A DNA stretch of 64,000 nucleotides, taken from NCBI GenBank assembly GCA_009617715.1, contig VTFK01000332.1:558001-622000 (forward strand). Direction: 5' to 3'. The position numbers and the translations under genes are program-made. How positions within the stretch are numbered: position 1 is the stretch's first letter; each line of letters begins with the position of its first letter. Below are positions 1-12,224 of this stretch, in pieces. The notes under the pieces were generated by a model, which was given only the letters and a program-made list of their open reading frames with translations, ran no database searches and was not told where the DNA came from. This DNA is from Plectrocnemia conspersa. Lineage: Eukaryota; Arthropoda; Insecta; Trichoptera; Polycentropodidae.

Positions 1-2115
1 TTAAATTTAATTTTAATGAAATATTGCAATTTATTTAGCCACGCAGCTATAAATTATGGGATTTTGTATAAAAGTTAACATATTTTTTTTTATTATTAAA
101 AATATTATTTTAACATTAGAAAAATGATTTATTTACTTAAAAAAATGTGGCACTCTAATCTGACATATAGCTATGGTTGGATGATAATAGCATATTTTCA
201 TAAACAAAACATTGATTATGCTGTAAAGATTATATTCATTTTATTCAAATGCATATTTTATTCATATACAATAATTATAGACTTTTATTTTCCGCGTATT
301 GCAGTAGCACGTAATTGGTCGTTAGCACGTCGCTATTCGGTTTCTTCAGCGGTTTCATTGGCACGCATTGTAATAGCACGTAGTCAGTCATCAGTACGTC
401 GCTGTTCAGCTCAACAAGTTGAAAGAATAAAATAGCACAGTTAATATAAAAATGACAGCCAGAAAGACACGTGTAATTGTCACGTCGCTACTGTCCACCG
501 TTTGAGAGGAGTTTTTGTGGCAGACAGACAGACACGAGTATTTTCTGTTCTATAGTATAGATATGTTCAAAATAAATTTGTATTTATTCTAATGTTCATT
601 TGTTTTAAACCAACTTCATTGTGGAAAATAAAGTCTCACTTAAGTAAGCTCTTTTTTTTCATTGAATTGTTTCCTGACAATTATTAGTTTGCGACAGCAT
701 TATTGAAACTAAGATTGTTTCCTAAAATCTGGGGGTCAACTTAATAAAAGTAAATCTATAAAAAGGAATGCAATATTTCAATTTTTTTTTTTAATGTGAT
801 TAATTCCACGATCCTATACTCATAATTCGGTTTAGCTATTGATCACATAATTGATTTTTTTCTTATTTTAGGACTTTAAACCTAAAAGAAATATAGATAT
901 TTTTAATGATTTTTTAATTAGGCCTCCCACTTGTTTACTTAGTCGCGAGCCACAACTCTGCATAATTATCTTCTAAACGAAATATAATTGAACTAAAAGA
1001 GATAATTGCACAGCAATAACAATTCACAGTTATTTTTATGCAGCTATTTATTCATTTAACGGAATTCTCTCAAGATGTTTTTGTGTTCATAAATAGTAAC
1101 TAAAATAATAAATTGATAACATAATTAAGAGAGTGAGTCAAATGCAAACATTGAATAATTGTTATGTTATTATATAATGGATCAAAATTAATCATTGTTC
1201 TCTGTAGTATCCATGGCATTATATTATAATATATAAGTTTCCCAGTGCTTAAAAAGTGAACGAATACATATTAAAAAAATCTGAATGCGCAGCCTGCTGC
1301 ACATTTTTTTCAGACCTGATACTACTTACAGCGGATGTTTACAATACACATGTTTTTTTTTTTGTGTGTGCAAGGAATATTTGTTACATTTCCAAAATAT
1401 TTGTACAATATGAACACACTGTTGTCTCAGTTTTGTATATACACCTTTGAGTGTTACTGTTGATTCTTAAATATTATTGTTCCTTGCAAAATAGTAACCA
1501 TATGGTGAAATACATTAATGTCGGTGTTTCTTTCAATCTACTAAACTTGTGTGGAATGCATGGTCTTTAGTTTTTATCTCTTCTAAAATATTGTCTTTTC
1601 AATGCCCTCTCTATCTATGGGAACAGGAGCATGTCACGACAGTATTGTTTTTAGTCAAAAATCATAAATTAGTAGTGAAATATGAGCCGGTGCGTCATCG
1701 TCGTGAAAAACCAAATAGTTGTTTTGCATGGTAAATTGATTAAAATTGCATGATAATAACCGCAGTGAACTAAACTATTATCCATGATTTGTCTTATATA
1801 CGTTTCTTTGACGAGACTTAAAAAAATGGAAGAGAAAGTTTATTTAGATTAATGACCTAACTGTTTAACTTTACATACTAATATACAACGACTCAGTGTA
1901 GCAAAAGTAAGTCTTCTGGGTAGCCTTTTATAAGTAAAACCATTGTGGAGATTAAGGAAATCTAGGAATACCTACTCTGTGATGATCGATCAGAGCTTAA
2001 ATTGTATAATCATAACTAGTACGATAGAAATTGTAAAACACTAGAGTATATATAGGATTCTTAATTTTTGTTTTCACTAATGTTTTCATCTGACTCTGAT
2101 TTACTTACATTTCAG
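1..2115. other. gene-poor 5' flank or long intron of transporter A1
   Basis: I see no supported coding exon here. If transporter A1 has its missing first exons, they lie left of the window and this stretch is intron; no match to the class A first two exons (start peptide MKFPINQ, or the GLVIGWLSP segment) was found in it. Positions 303-415 hold an imperfect direct repeat with the core AGCACGTA..GTC..AGNACGTCGCT (near 303-335 and 372-404), which creates a spurious 103-codon ORF at 124-435. The last 50 bases are a pyrimidine-rich tract ending in the acceptor at 2114-2115. Confidence 0.5.
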
Positions 2116-3506
2116 ATTAATGGACTGATTGTGATATTTGCAAAGAATGCAAATTTACTGATTGTCGGACGGTTCATCGCTGGTATCGGATGCACATTGA
2201 TTTTAACGAACACCTCGGGTTATATTGGAGAAATAGCTGAACCTCGCATAAGAGGATTCCTCGGATCATTTTTCACAGTATGTCTAAGCTTAGGAATCAC
2301 CACAGCTTATGTAGTTGGAGGCTATGTATCTTACGTGGCTATCGGTTGGATTTCTTTGATTGTATCTATTATTGGTTTTATACTGTTTATATTCATGCCT
2401 GAAACTCCAGTTTATCTAATCATGCAGGGTAAAAATGAGGTAAATTAATGTATATATTATATATTTATCCAAAATGTGTTATTGTAAATGGATGTGTGTT
2501 TAACATAGGAAGCTGCTAAAGCACTAGCATGGTTGAGACACGCTGACGTTAAAAGCGAAGTGATCAGATCAGAAATGGAGTTTTTACAATCAACACTCAA
2601 TTTGTCATCATATTCAATGATTACATCATTAAAAATGTTGTGTATGTATTTAATTATATATGATTGAAATATTTATATTATTAAAAAATTGCATTTCAGT
2701 TGCTTCAAAACCGTTAAGACGAGGCTTCCTAATATGTCTTGCAGCGTTTATCAGTCAGAGTTTCACAGGAATGTTTGTGATCAATAGTTATGCAGTACCA
2801 ATTTTTATAGAGAGCGGTAAATCGAGCTTAACGCCGGAGTTAGCTGCGGTGATATATAGTTGCATTCAGATTTTGGGTTCTTTGTGTACGTCGTGGCTCA
2901 TTGAACGTTTAGGAAGAAAGGTTGTATAAGCATACTAGTATTATACATATAAATGGTATTCTAATTATTATTTTTACTATTACACAGATACTGTTAGTAT
3001 TCTCTTTGTTCGCTGTATCAGTTTCAATGTACACCATTGGAACATTTTTCTTCTTAAAAAGCATTCATTATAACTTAGATAGTTTTTCAATGTTACCGGT
3101 AATAACATTATCGTTTTGTATTTTCGTATACGTATTTGGAGCTGGTTCAGTGCCTTATGTACTTCTTTCAGAACTATTACTTAGTGAGGTATGTATCAAA
3201 ATTTGTTACAATCTGTATTGTTTATCTTTAAATAATAATTTACATTTACAGGTACGGAGTGTAGCTAATGTGATGGTAATCTTCACGCTGAACTTCATAC
3301 TTTTTATATTTTTAAGATACTTTGAGCCTGCGTCTTTAGCTTATGGAAGACATTCAGTATTTTACTTCTTTGGGACTTGTACTTTGATTAATTTATTTAT
3401 TATACTTGCCTTTTTAAAGGAGACAAAAGGAAAAAATTCACAAGAGATCGTAGACTTGAATTACAATTTTAAAAAGAAATATGTGATTACTAATAATAAT
3501 AAATGA
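2116..3506 (+). CDS. sugar transporter A1, 3' five exons (Tret1-like MFS)
   Basis: Exons by homology to the intact paralogues: 2116-2439, 2509-2641, 2700-2920, 2988-3188, 3252-3506 (TGA stop). All phases fit: exon lengths 324, 133, 221 and 201 are identical to class A genes A2 and A3, and the last exon is 255 rather than 267. Family features seen: the TM4 motif GRFIAGIG, RGFLGS after it, PETP after TM6, ERLGRK in the loop after TM8, and KETKGK after TM12. The encoded part runs from about TM3 to the C-terminus. The first two exons (start codon, TM1-2 and the first GRK motif) are not visible, so the gene is either cut by the window edge with a first intron over 2.1 kb or has lost its 5' end. 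The donor after exon 3 is AAG|GTTGTA, weaker than usual. No stops or frameshifts are seen in the exons, so it may still be active. Function is family-based: facilitated sugar uptake at the plasma membrane. Confidence 0.85.
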
Positions 3507-4423
3507 TTTATAAATTATATTAAGTTATTTTTAAAATTAAATTTACGATGTAAATATAAAAAACCAAATATATAATTTAAAACCATCACAAATATTTTAT
3601 TTAATCTTTTATGTATGTACATACAGTATCATCAATGCAAGACTAATCAGTTACCTTATTTTTAATTATTGGAAAAGTTTCGACTAAGGCAATTACGATT
3701 GTTGCTATTTGTGGTGTTGTTTTGAGAACCAAACTTAACCAATATTGTTAGACCGTTATGCTTTAAATGTATTATACATTTAAATTTTATTATTATTAAA
3801 CACTAATGCTTTAATTATCTTCCTTAATTTTATACTTAATGTAATGTTTGTCAACAACTTATAAAACCCATATCATATATAATGACCATATCATACCATA
3901 TCTACTGTAATGACAATGAATAATAATTATTCATCGAAATTATACTAACACCATCTATTGACTGATAGTATAATTTTACCATTTGCTTAAATCCTGATGC
4001 TATTTCGATTTACCTGTGTGTTATTGTTACTAAAGGAGAGAAATAAAGGAGTTAATAGTAATTTTTCGTAAATCAAACGTATAAATGGTTGAATGCTGTA
4101 TTGTGCGTGCTCATTACACCTGTCTTATATCATAGCAATATAACTTAAAAACACGTGTACTATATTTTTAAATAATTCTTACTAAAAATAAATCATTGAA
4201 ATAATGCAGTGCATAATTAAATGGCAAAAGCATCTTGTCTCTTATCAGAAAATGACTTATTATATTTTATACGCCTCAAATGCTATTTGTTGTCTTTCAT
4301 TACAGTATACCTTCTTAAACTGTTATAATTAGTTTGAAAATCATCTGATAAGATTGCTACTGTAAATAAGCGACGAGCTAAAATTTTTTTTTATATCACA
4401 CGATTAAACTCCATGGGAACAAT
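3507..4423. other. intergenic, A1 to B1
   Basis: AT-rich spacer of about 0.9 kb. Nothing recognisable was seen apart from presumed 3' UTR of A1 and 5' UTR/promoter of B1. Confidence 0.5.
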
Positions 4424-7400
4424 ATGACTGCTGAGAACAAGAAAGTAAAGCAAAGTGCCAAAAACCAATATATAGCTGCAATTATATGTATGTTAATAAA
4501 TTTATTAATTAATTAAAATATGTTTATCTTATATATAAATTGAGGTTATGTGTTAATTTTACATAGGTTCTTATTTAAACTTAGTTTACGGCTTAAGCAT
4601 AGGATGGCCATCTACGGCAGTATCTCAGTTAGAAAAAGGTGGAGTTGATCTACCATCAGGAGTTGAAGGTATAGCTTCTCTAGTTTCAGGATGGATCGGA
4701 GGAAGCTTTTGCTTAGGAGCTCTTATATCATCTCCACTCCACGGAATGATAGCCGATTCGATCGGACGAAAGTATGCTGCTTATATTGTATCCGTATGTT
4801 ATATGGTAAGTACAGATTGAATAACTATTTATATTAAAATCTTATGTAAAAATTATATTAGTATCAATGGAGAGTATGTAGAATTTTAATGAGTTGAGAT
4901 TCAAATATAAGTTTATGTATTAACATACTTTATAGTACCCAGTTATTGATTCACATGTGTATTGGTCTAGTGTAAATACAGAAGAGTACCAAATTCTTAA
5001 ATTTAATATTCACATGTGTATATACATTATTGGATTTGTATTTTAAATGAATACGATATAGCGAATCTCTTCTTTCACAGTCTTCAAACGATGAAGTATC
5101 CTGTTAGTTGCAAAACAGTGCTACACTTGTGATATATGTTCTGTGACGGAGCTCATAACTTAAATTACTCATATGTTAAATCAATTTTCCCCATTGTAAT
5201 GATTTAAAATACCATTAATGTATTTCAATGTATATTATTGAAATGAATTAATGGCAATACAAATGGTAAATAGATAAAACCTATATTAATGTTAAATTTT
5301 TTTAAGTTAAATCTCCGACCGTTACATAAGTAAGCGCTATGAATACACTTGTTCAGCAACTCGCGAATACTGATTTTATTTATTTTGTTTTTTAAGTATT
5401 TTCTTGCAATCGGGGGGTCCCAATACAGATATAGATATACTTTTTCACACATTTCTTTTAGCTGCTCGTAGGGAACATATAAAAGGGTTTGCAATAACTC
5501 ATTTCTAGCTACACACTCATTTCAAGAAACACTATCATAACTTATCTACTTCAGGCTCGACGACCTAAAACACCGCTTTGATTCATTTGGACTATTTTGT
5601 TAATAAATATAAGTCTTAAATATTTAACACGTACGGTAAAGCTCTGCCTCGCTAATGTATGCCCTAATGAATACCATAATGAAACATGCATATTTCTCGA
5701 TAAACAAATCTATTGTGGTAGCTTCATGGTGATTTTAGGTGAATACATGAGAAACGTTATTTTAAAGCAAGACAATGGATTTGGTTTGTTAACTGTGCAT
5801 TTCAATAATACAATACATTGATTATTGGTCACACTGATGTAAATTGTTTTGTCTTCAAATTCTAGGATCATCTAATGTGACGATTTGTCTTGTGGGTATA
5901 TTAAAAAGCTTCTATTCATTAATGTATGATATGAAGGATCCCGTACAATAAAATATACTTAGGCTGATCACAATTCTTTGAGACAGAAATGGGATTGCTA
6001 TTTTCTTTGAGATAATAGCAATCTATATTAAAAAATAAATAAATATGATTTTTTATTAACACAAATAATAAATTATTTGCCTGACAGTACTGTATGTTTT
6101 TATAAAATACAATATTATAAAAACATGCATCACTATAAATTGGGCAGATAATATAATTTTGTATTGAAGTAAATTTATGCTTGTTTTTTTATATAATATA
6201 CCAATAATTACATTAATACTTATAACGAACCAAATATAATTTGTATTATTAAATTTAAGATACAATGGATACTGATAATGTTTGCCAAGAATATGTTTTA
6301 CGTATTCTTGGGAAGATCGTTCGGCGGTGTTGCCGGCGCTGGATCGATCACGGTAGCGTTGATTTACAACAACGAAGTGTCTGAGGATAGCAGAAGAGGA
6401 ATTTTAGGTTTTTATGGTAATGAACTATCAGAATATATCCAAACGTTGATACATAATAATTTCAGGTGGTTTCATGTCATTGTTTTACGCAATGGGTATT
6501 TTTATATCGTACATTTTGGCTCACTATTTCTCGTATGAGAATGTGATCTATATAAATCTAGGAATGAGCGTTATCTTCCCATTGATATGGTGGAGCATGC
6601 CTGAGTCTCCCAAGTACCTGATTCTGCGAGCTCAAGATGAGGTATTATCATGTACAATATAATTTGTTTTGTGATATTAAATATATTGAAGTAAAATCGT
6701 AATTAAAATTGCAGAGAGCATTGAAAGTTATCAAGTGGTTAAGAAACTGTTCTTCGGATGAAGCATTGAAGATCTTAGCCGAACTTCGATTCCAACAGGC
6801 CGGAGCAGTAAAACCAGCAACTATATGCGACTTCTGTGAGTATTGTAACATTAAGATTTTGATACTTTCAAGATGTTCGACTTTTTATAATGAACGCATT
6901 TTATTTTGACAATACGTCAGTTATTCGTATCCTCTGACACTTTAGTTCACAGCATTCTTGAATCTATAATTTTAAGTTTCCGAGCAACCAAATAAATCTT
7001 CTCATTCGATAAACTTCAGGTACGGTTCTTGAGATAACTGGTTTTAATTCCTTTTTGTATCTCAGCGCATTTTTTTTGGGATGTGCTGAGATCTTTCATA
7101 AAATTGTAAGTGTCTAAGTAATTCTTCAAACTATTAAAAGATGCTGAAGTATCATATAACTACATGGTATCCATGGTTACATGGTAGCCATCAGTACTAG
7201 GGCCTTAGGAGTCCAACCCATATGGGTGGGCATCCAGCTTTTGACGGCAAGGTGAGCGGGATCCCCACCCCCCGTAGTGCTAAATATTTTATTGGAGTTG
7301 CATTAGTATTTCTCCCGTGCATTAGGGCCGACTCTTTAGTGCTCTCGTTGGCTGACCTGCATTGCTTTGCACTGCATGCATTGCGTATCATCCCAGTAAC

Positions 7401-8890
7401 AGCACCACCCCCCAAGATATGCTATCTCAGTCGCAGCCTCAGCCCTCGGACACCCTAAGGGGCTGAGCCCTTTGCCCCTGCTTGCGTTACTCTGCTATGC
7501 TTTGTTCGTCATAAGTAGTACTTCGCGCTGCTACCTCGGACGGCCGCCCGAGAGATCACTCCTCTTAAGAGTTTGGGTTTTAACCTCAAGAGGGGTCCCC
7601 CGCTCTTCCACACTATTAAAGGGCGTAATCTAGCGTGTGGTCAACTGGCGCCCAACTAAAAGATGCTGTTGACAATCCAACTATTCTTGTAGAATTCTAA
7701 TTTTGGGCTCCGGAACGTATTCGAGAGTCACAATCGCGTCCGATTTTGATGCCCATTAGAGCTATCCGCACTAGCTGATTCGTTTATGGTTGTCACCATT
7801 CAGCTCCATTGCATATTGATCTATTTAATATCAGCTACGAGGAGCTAGTACGTTTTGTATCATGTTATTTGGAAAATTATGTTTTTTTTTACTATTTTTC
7901 TCCTATTTTTGATCATAGTGATGTATTAGATTAATATGTTAGCTCATTATGATCTTAATTAAATTTATATCAATAAATTAATATATAAATTAATATTTTT
8001 ATTTATTAATATAATATTTCATTAATAATTTCAGTCAAAAGTGAAGTGGCTCGCCGTGCTTTCGTTCTCACGATATTGATGGCTACGATACAAACGTTCA
8101 CTGGAGTATTTGCTGTGAGCTCGTATGCCAATAATGTATTTCAAAGAGCCGGTAAAACGCTAGATCCGTTCATTGCAACTATAATATATGGAATTACAAT
8201 GTGCATAGGAGCAATAATACCTCAATTACTAACTGAGAGAATCGGTAGAAAGGTATTATAAAATCATTATTTTACTTAATATTATTTATTATAATTTATC
8301 ATTTATAGATCCTTTTGAGTCTGTCTTGCATATTTATTTCAATCGGTATGTTTATTTCTGGGAGTTATTTTTTGGCAATCAGTTCAGGATACATCAATGA
8401 AGAGACGGAATATGTAATCTTCATTCCGATAGTTACTCTTTCGGGATGTGTGTTATGTTATTATATGGGTCTCGGTTCTGTTATGTATGTTACTATAGCT
8501 GAAATGTACTCTGATGATGTAAGTAAAGTATTTTTAAATATAGATTAGCTAATGTTATCATTTACGTAAAACTAATGTAATTCTATATTAATTTCAGAAA
8601 AGAGGCTTAGCTGGATCTTTTCTTTCAATCATGATTTGGTTTACTTGTTTCATACTTATACAATATTTCAGCTATGTAGTTGAGGTAAGTATAATATTAA
8701 ATAATTTTTAATTTATATTTATAAAAATATAAACCGCTATTTATAATTTCAGTTAGTGGGAGATCATTCAGTTTTTTATTTCTTCTCAGTGGTTGCATTT
8801 TTGGGAGCTATATTTGTATACAAATGCATACCGGAAACGAAGGGAAAAACTTTTCAAGATATTTCTGTTGATATAATGAAAAAAAAATAA
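4424..8890 (+). CDS. sugar transporter B1 (Tret1-like MFS), complete
   Basis: Nine coding exons: 4424-4487, 4567-4805, 6260-6407, 6466-6641, 6715-6835, 8035-8252, 8309-8518, 8598-8684, 8753-8890 (TAA). Every junction is GT-AG and every phase agrees, giving 466 residues, the normal length for short insect trehalose/glucose facilitators. The start was chosen because ATG at 4424 leads in frame into the first TM. Motifs: GRK at residues 88-90 (loop TM2-3), GRSFGG in TM4, R-G-I-L-G just after, PESP at 196-199 after TM6, ERIGRK at 317-322, and PETKGK at 448-453 before a short lysine-rich tail. Twelve TM segments are expected; several hydrophobic blocks are visible. Intron 2 (about 1.45 kb) holds nothing identifiable. 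Intron 5 (about 1.2 kb) carries a non-LTR retrotransposon tail with a further insertion. Predicted role: sugar facilitator in the plasma membrane; substrate unknown. Confidence 0.93.
7020..7985 (+). mobile_element. 3' end of non-LTR retrotransposon (family 1) in intron 5 of B1
   Basis: This copy matches the C-terminal end of the reverse-transcriptase ORF seen better at 38950-39594 (-). The reading around 7666 gives A-V-D-N-P-T-I-L followed by degenerate F-W-A-P-E-R, parallel to AVDNPAILEEFQFWVPE in that copy. It is followed by the same 3' UTR, including the inverted stretch around 7915-7960 (CATAGTGATG..CATTATGATC), which is a decayed form of the CATCGTGG hairpin. It ends in A/T-rich tail sequence just before the exon 6 acceptor. 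It is broken by stops and by a 510-bp insertion at 7147-7656. The same copy sits at 12225-12900, so it was present before the tandem duplication. Confidence 0.75.
7147..7656. mobile_element. GC-rich insert with 12-bp target duplication
   Basis: About 510 bp of distinctly GC-richer DNA interrupts the retrotransposon tail. It is flanked by the identical 12-mer TAAAAGATGCTG at 7135-7146 and 7657-7668, as expected for a retroposed insertion with target-site duplication. Overlapping ORFs on both strands at 7197-7458 are low-complexity consequences of its composition. I do not recognise the element. It is absent from the second unit, where a different insert occupies the same site. Confidence 0.6.
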
Positions 8891-9610
8891 TCATACTATT
8901 GTTATATAAAATATATATTTTATTTTAAAATTACATGTTATTTTATCATAGCTTTGAACCAAATCTACATAAAATTTATAAAAATAACAAAATTATATTA
9001 TAGAGCACAAAATTTAACAATAAATTATTAAAATATAAACCCCTTATTATACTATAACCTAATTAAAAAAATTTTTTTTTTTAATTTTATCATAAAAAAT
9101 GTGTTAAAAAATAGATGGTTGTGGGATGACTAATTATGCAGATAAATACATTTTTTAAATTATTCATTAAATTTGCTAATGTTAAGATGCTAATCATTTT
9201 TAAAATCATTCATTATCAATGCTTTGATAGATAAACTGTAACTGCATTTTATGCAATAAGCAATAAAATTGATAACTCCATTATTAATTTGGTTAAAAGC
9301 TTTGTGTTTTAATTATTTTGCGTATCTATTCAATGTTATATGTTTTCATATAATAATCTAATTTATTTTATGTATGTATGTAATATCAGAATTAAATTAG
9401 TTTATTTATTATACATCATAATATTTATTTACTTTTAAAATTTAGTATTTTTGTGACAAAAATTTGTTATTTTAGTCAAACTTATGACCTTCAAATTATG
9501 TTGTACATCTGTATACATAATACAGGCCTATTTTACGCATAACACAAGATGTTTATATATATCAGTCATGGAAAAATTTAATTTTAGTATATCACAAGTA
9601 TATGTAGAGA
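8891..9610. other. intergenic, B1 to A2
   Basis: AT-rich spacer holding B1 3' UTR and A2 promoter/5' UTR. It aligns along much of its length with 13723-14530 in the second unit. The block just before the A2 start (about 9520-9610) is closest to the A3 counterpart and contains TATATATA followed by CAGTCATGG near 9553-9570; that ATG is out of frame with the transporter. Confidence 0.5.
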
Positions 9611-11727
9611 ATGAAGTTTCCTATTAACCAAGTGATAGCTGCGATACTATGTAATATAGTTATTATGAAAAATATAAAGTAAAAGTGGGTTGGTGAATAT
9701 ATTTAATAAAAATTTTCAGGCCATTTGGGTGCTTTTAATTGTGGTTTGGTGATAGGTTGGCTATCGCCAGCTCTTCCACAATTATTATCACCAACGTCGC
9801 CCATTGGTACGGTGACCTTAGAACAATCAGCATGGCTAGCAGCTATCGTAAACTTGCCAGGCATATTAGCATCGCCACTATCGACGTTTATAACTGAATA
9901 TTATGGAAGAAAAGTTGGTGTCATTGTTGGAACTATACCATTCTTTGTGAGTATCAATATTATTATCTATGGTGTATAAGAAAGACAGTATAAAATGTAG
10001 TAATGATTATTTTGTACTCTTTGGGGATAATGGATCCGACCGACCAGCAACACTATTATATTATAATTTTTTTTTTTTTTAAGCACATTTATAAAATAAA
10101 TGATTTTGTTCTAGTTAAATGGATTATTAATAATGTTAGCTACTGATATCAACATATTAATATTAGGCCGCTTTCTTGGCGGCTTAGGAATGATCATAAC
10201 ATTATGCAACAATCCGACATACATAGGAGAAATAGCTGATGTAAACTTTAGAGGCATTCTAGGTTCTCTCTTAGTTGTTTTTTCTACCATTGGAATTACA
10301 GCTAGTTATGCTCTTGGAGGATTTATATCTTATAAAGCTGTAGGTTTAGCTATTTGCATAGTGGCAAGTATAAACTTTGTATTTTTCTTCTATATGCCTG
10401 ATACGCCGACTTTCTTGGTAAAAAATAACAAAATAGATGTAAGTATTGCTTCAATTTATTCTATTTATATTGTCAGTTTAAGTTATAATAAATGTTTTTT
10501 AACAGGACGCTATAAAAGCTATATCGTGGCTTCGAAACATCAAGCCGGACTGCATGGAGGTTAAATCAGAATTAGATAACTTAAGATCATCTTCAAACTA
10601 TAGTTCAATGTCTGTGCTTGATGGTGTTAAAGTAATTGGTAGGTATTTTTCTATTTACAATAAGTAAACTTACTGAAGAGGTTTTACTTTAATCCATAAA
10701 TCACATATGATGTAATCAAACTTTCTACATAATGATACTCTTATAAAAAAATATAGTTCCAAAATAAACAGTTTAAAAGAATTTTTATAAGTTATCATGA
10801 GCTGTTACATAAAATTGAATAAATGCATCTTATCTATAAGTTCCATTTTTAAAAATGGCATGATAATTTTGCATTATGAAGTATAGGAATTGATGTATGT
10901 TTTGTATTTAAATGTTTCAGTTATGTCAAAACCAGTAAGAAAAGGTTTCATTATATGCATGTTCATGTTTCTGGCACAATGCACATCTGGCGTGTTTGTG
11001 ATTCACAATTACGCCCAATCAATATTCGCAGAAAGCGGTGCCTCTAATCTCTCACCTCAATTAGCATCTGTGATATACGGATGCATTCAAATACTAGGAG
11101 CAACGTCTACTATGTGGATTGTAGATCGTTACGGAAGAAAGGTAAATCAAGCATTTTCTTTTATTAAACTATATAAATTATGTATTATTTTAGATTCTTC
11201 TAGCTACATCTCTCTTTGGAGTAGGGCTATGTATGATCACTATGGGAACGTTCTTCTATTTCAAAGATACCGACGTTAACGTGGACAGTATCAACTGGTT
11301 ACCATTGTTAACTTTGTGTCTATGCGTTTATATTTACACAGTGGGAGGTGCGCCGATTCCCTTTGTTCTGCTTTCAGATTATATTCCAAGTGAAGTAAGT
11401 ATTAAGAATCAATATATTGTATAAGGCATGAATTTATCTCATGAAATTGTTTTCATTTAGGTTAAAAGCATCGCTACATCGATGGCTCTGTCAACGTACA
11501 ACTTAGTTATGTTTTTCTTGTTGAAATACTACGAACCGATCGTAGTTTTGTATGGAAGATACGTAGCTTTTTACTTCTTTGCATTATCCACGGTAACCAT
11601 GGGAATATTTACGTTACTGTGCATTAAAGAAACCAAGGGAAAATCAGTTACTGAAAATATTGATAACAACTATGGATTCAAGAAGAAATTTGTGATATCT
11701 CAAAAATTAGATAATATTTATATATAA
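9611..11727 (+). CDS. sugar transporter A2 (Tret1-like MFS), complete
   Basis: Seven coding exons: 9611-9650, 9720-9946, 10115-10438, 10506-10638, 10921-11141, 11194-11394, 11461-11727 (TAA). Phases agree throughout and give 470 residues. The start ATG at 9611 (MKFPINQ) joins by a phase-1 intron into the TM1 segment FNCGLVIGWLSP. Motifs: GRK at 76-78, GRF in TM4, RGILGS after it, a PDTP at 184-187 where the family has PESP/PETP, DRYGRK at 310-315, and KETKGK at 438-443. The C-terminal tail is about 27 residues and basic. It is a near twin of A3 (102 of 108 residues identical in exon 3 by my count). The tandem duplication that produced both also carried the 3' half of the upstream B gene. Predicted plasma-membrane sugar facilitator; the acidic residue of PETP is kept in charge (D for E), so activity is plausible. 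Confidence 0.93.
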
Positions 11728-11754
11728 GTTATTATTGTTTTTTATATGTTTTTC

Positions 11755-11760
11755 AATAAA
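11755..11760 (+). terminator. polyadenylation signal of A2
   Basis: AATAAA 28 bases after the stop codon of A2. The same arrangement is kept in A3 (16666-16671). Confidence 0.7.
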
Positions 11761-11955
11761 GTTATGTTGTAAAATGTTATTTATATTATTATCATTTGAA
11801 TGAGCTACAATAAGCAAAAATATGATGTTGCTGCCTTTCTAAATGGTAAGTGAGTGGCAACCCTTTTTTACATTCCCTGCGAGAAGCTTAGATAGGTCGG
11901 AAAATGACTTATTTAGACCAATAAAGCCGTATGGTAAAACTTCGTCTCTCTAATG

Positions 11956-12181
11956 CAGGGCTCGACAGCATATGACCCGCGGGTCACCAAGTGACCCGTT
12001 TGATGATTTGAAGTGACCCATTTCAGTTCTGCAAATATCATTTTTTTAACGTGCTACAATGTCACGACTAGACCACATATTTGGTTGTTAGGACCAAAAA
12101 TATTCACTGACCCGAATAGTCTTTTTAATAGTCACATTTTAATTATTTTGACCCGCAACCAAAACAGGTTGTCGAGACCTG
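11956..12181. mobile_element. hAT-type MITE with perfect 8-bp target duplication
   Basis: The 226-bp element begins CAGGGCTCGACAGC and ends with the imperfect inverse GTTGTCGAGACCTG. It is flanked by identical 8-mers CTCTAATG at 11948-11955 and 12182-12189, the size made by hAT transposases. It also contains repeated GTGACCC/GACCCG words near both ends and has no coding capacity. The paralogous position downstream of A3 (near 16853-16862) lacks it, so insertion followed the tandem duplication. Confidence 0.8.
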
Positions 12182-12224
12182 CTCTAATGTATAATAAAGC
12201 ATGAGTATTTTTACGCCTTATAAA

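Noticed and set aside
124..435. 103-codon ORF near the left edge
   Set aside because: Its longest distinctive part is a translation of the imperfect AGCACGT.. direct repeat; no domain, no splice context.
5225..5494. 89-codon ORF on the minus strand in intron 2 of B1
   Set aside because: No recognisable motif and it lies inside a well-supported intron; likely chance.
7197..7458. Overlapping ORFs on both strands
   Set aside because: They fall in the GC-rich insertion and mirror each other; composition effect.
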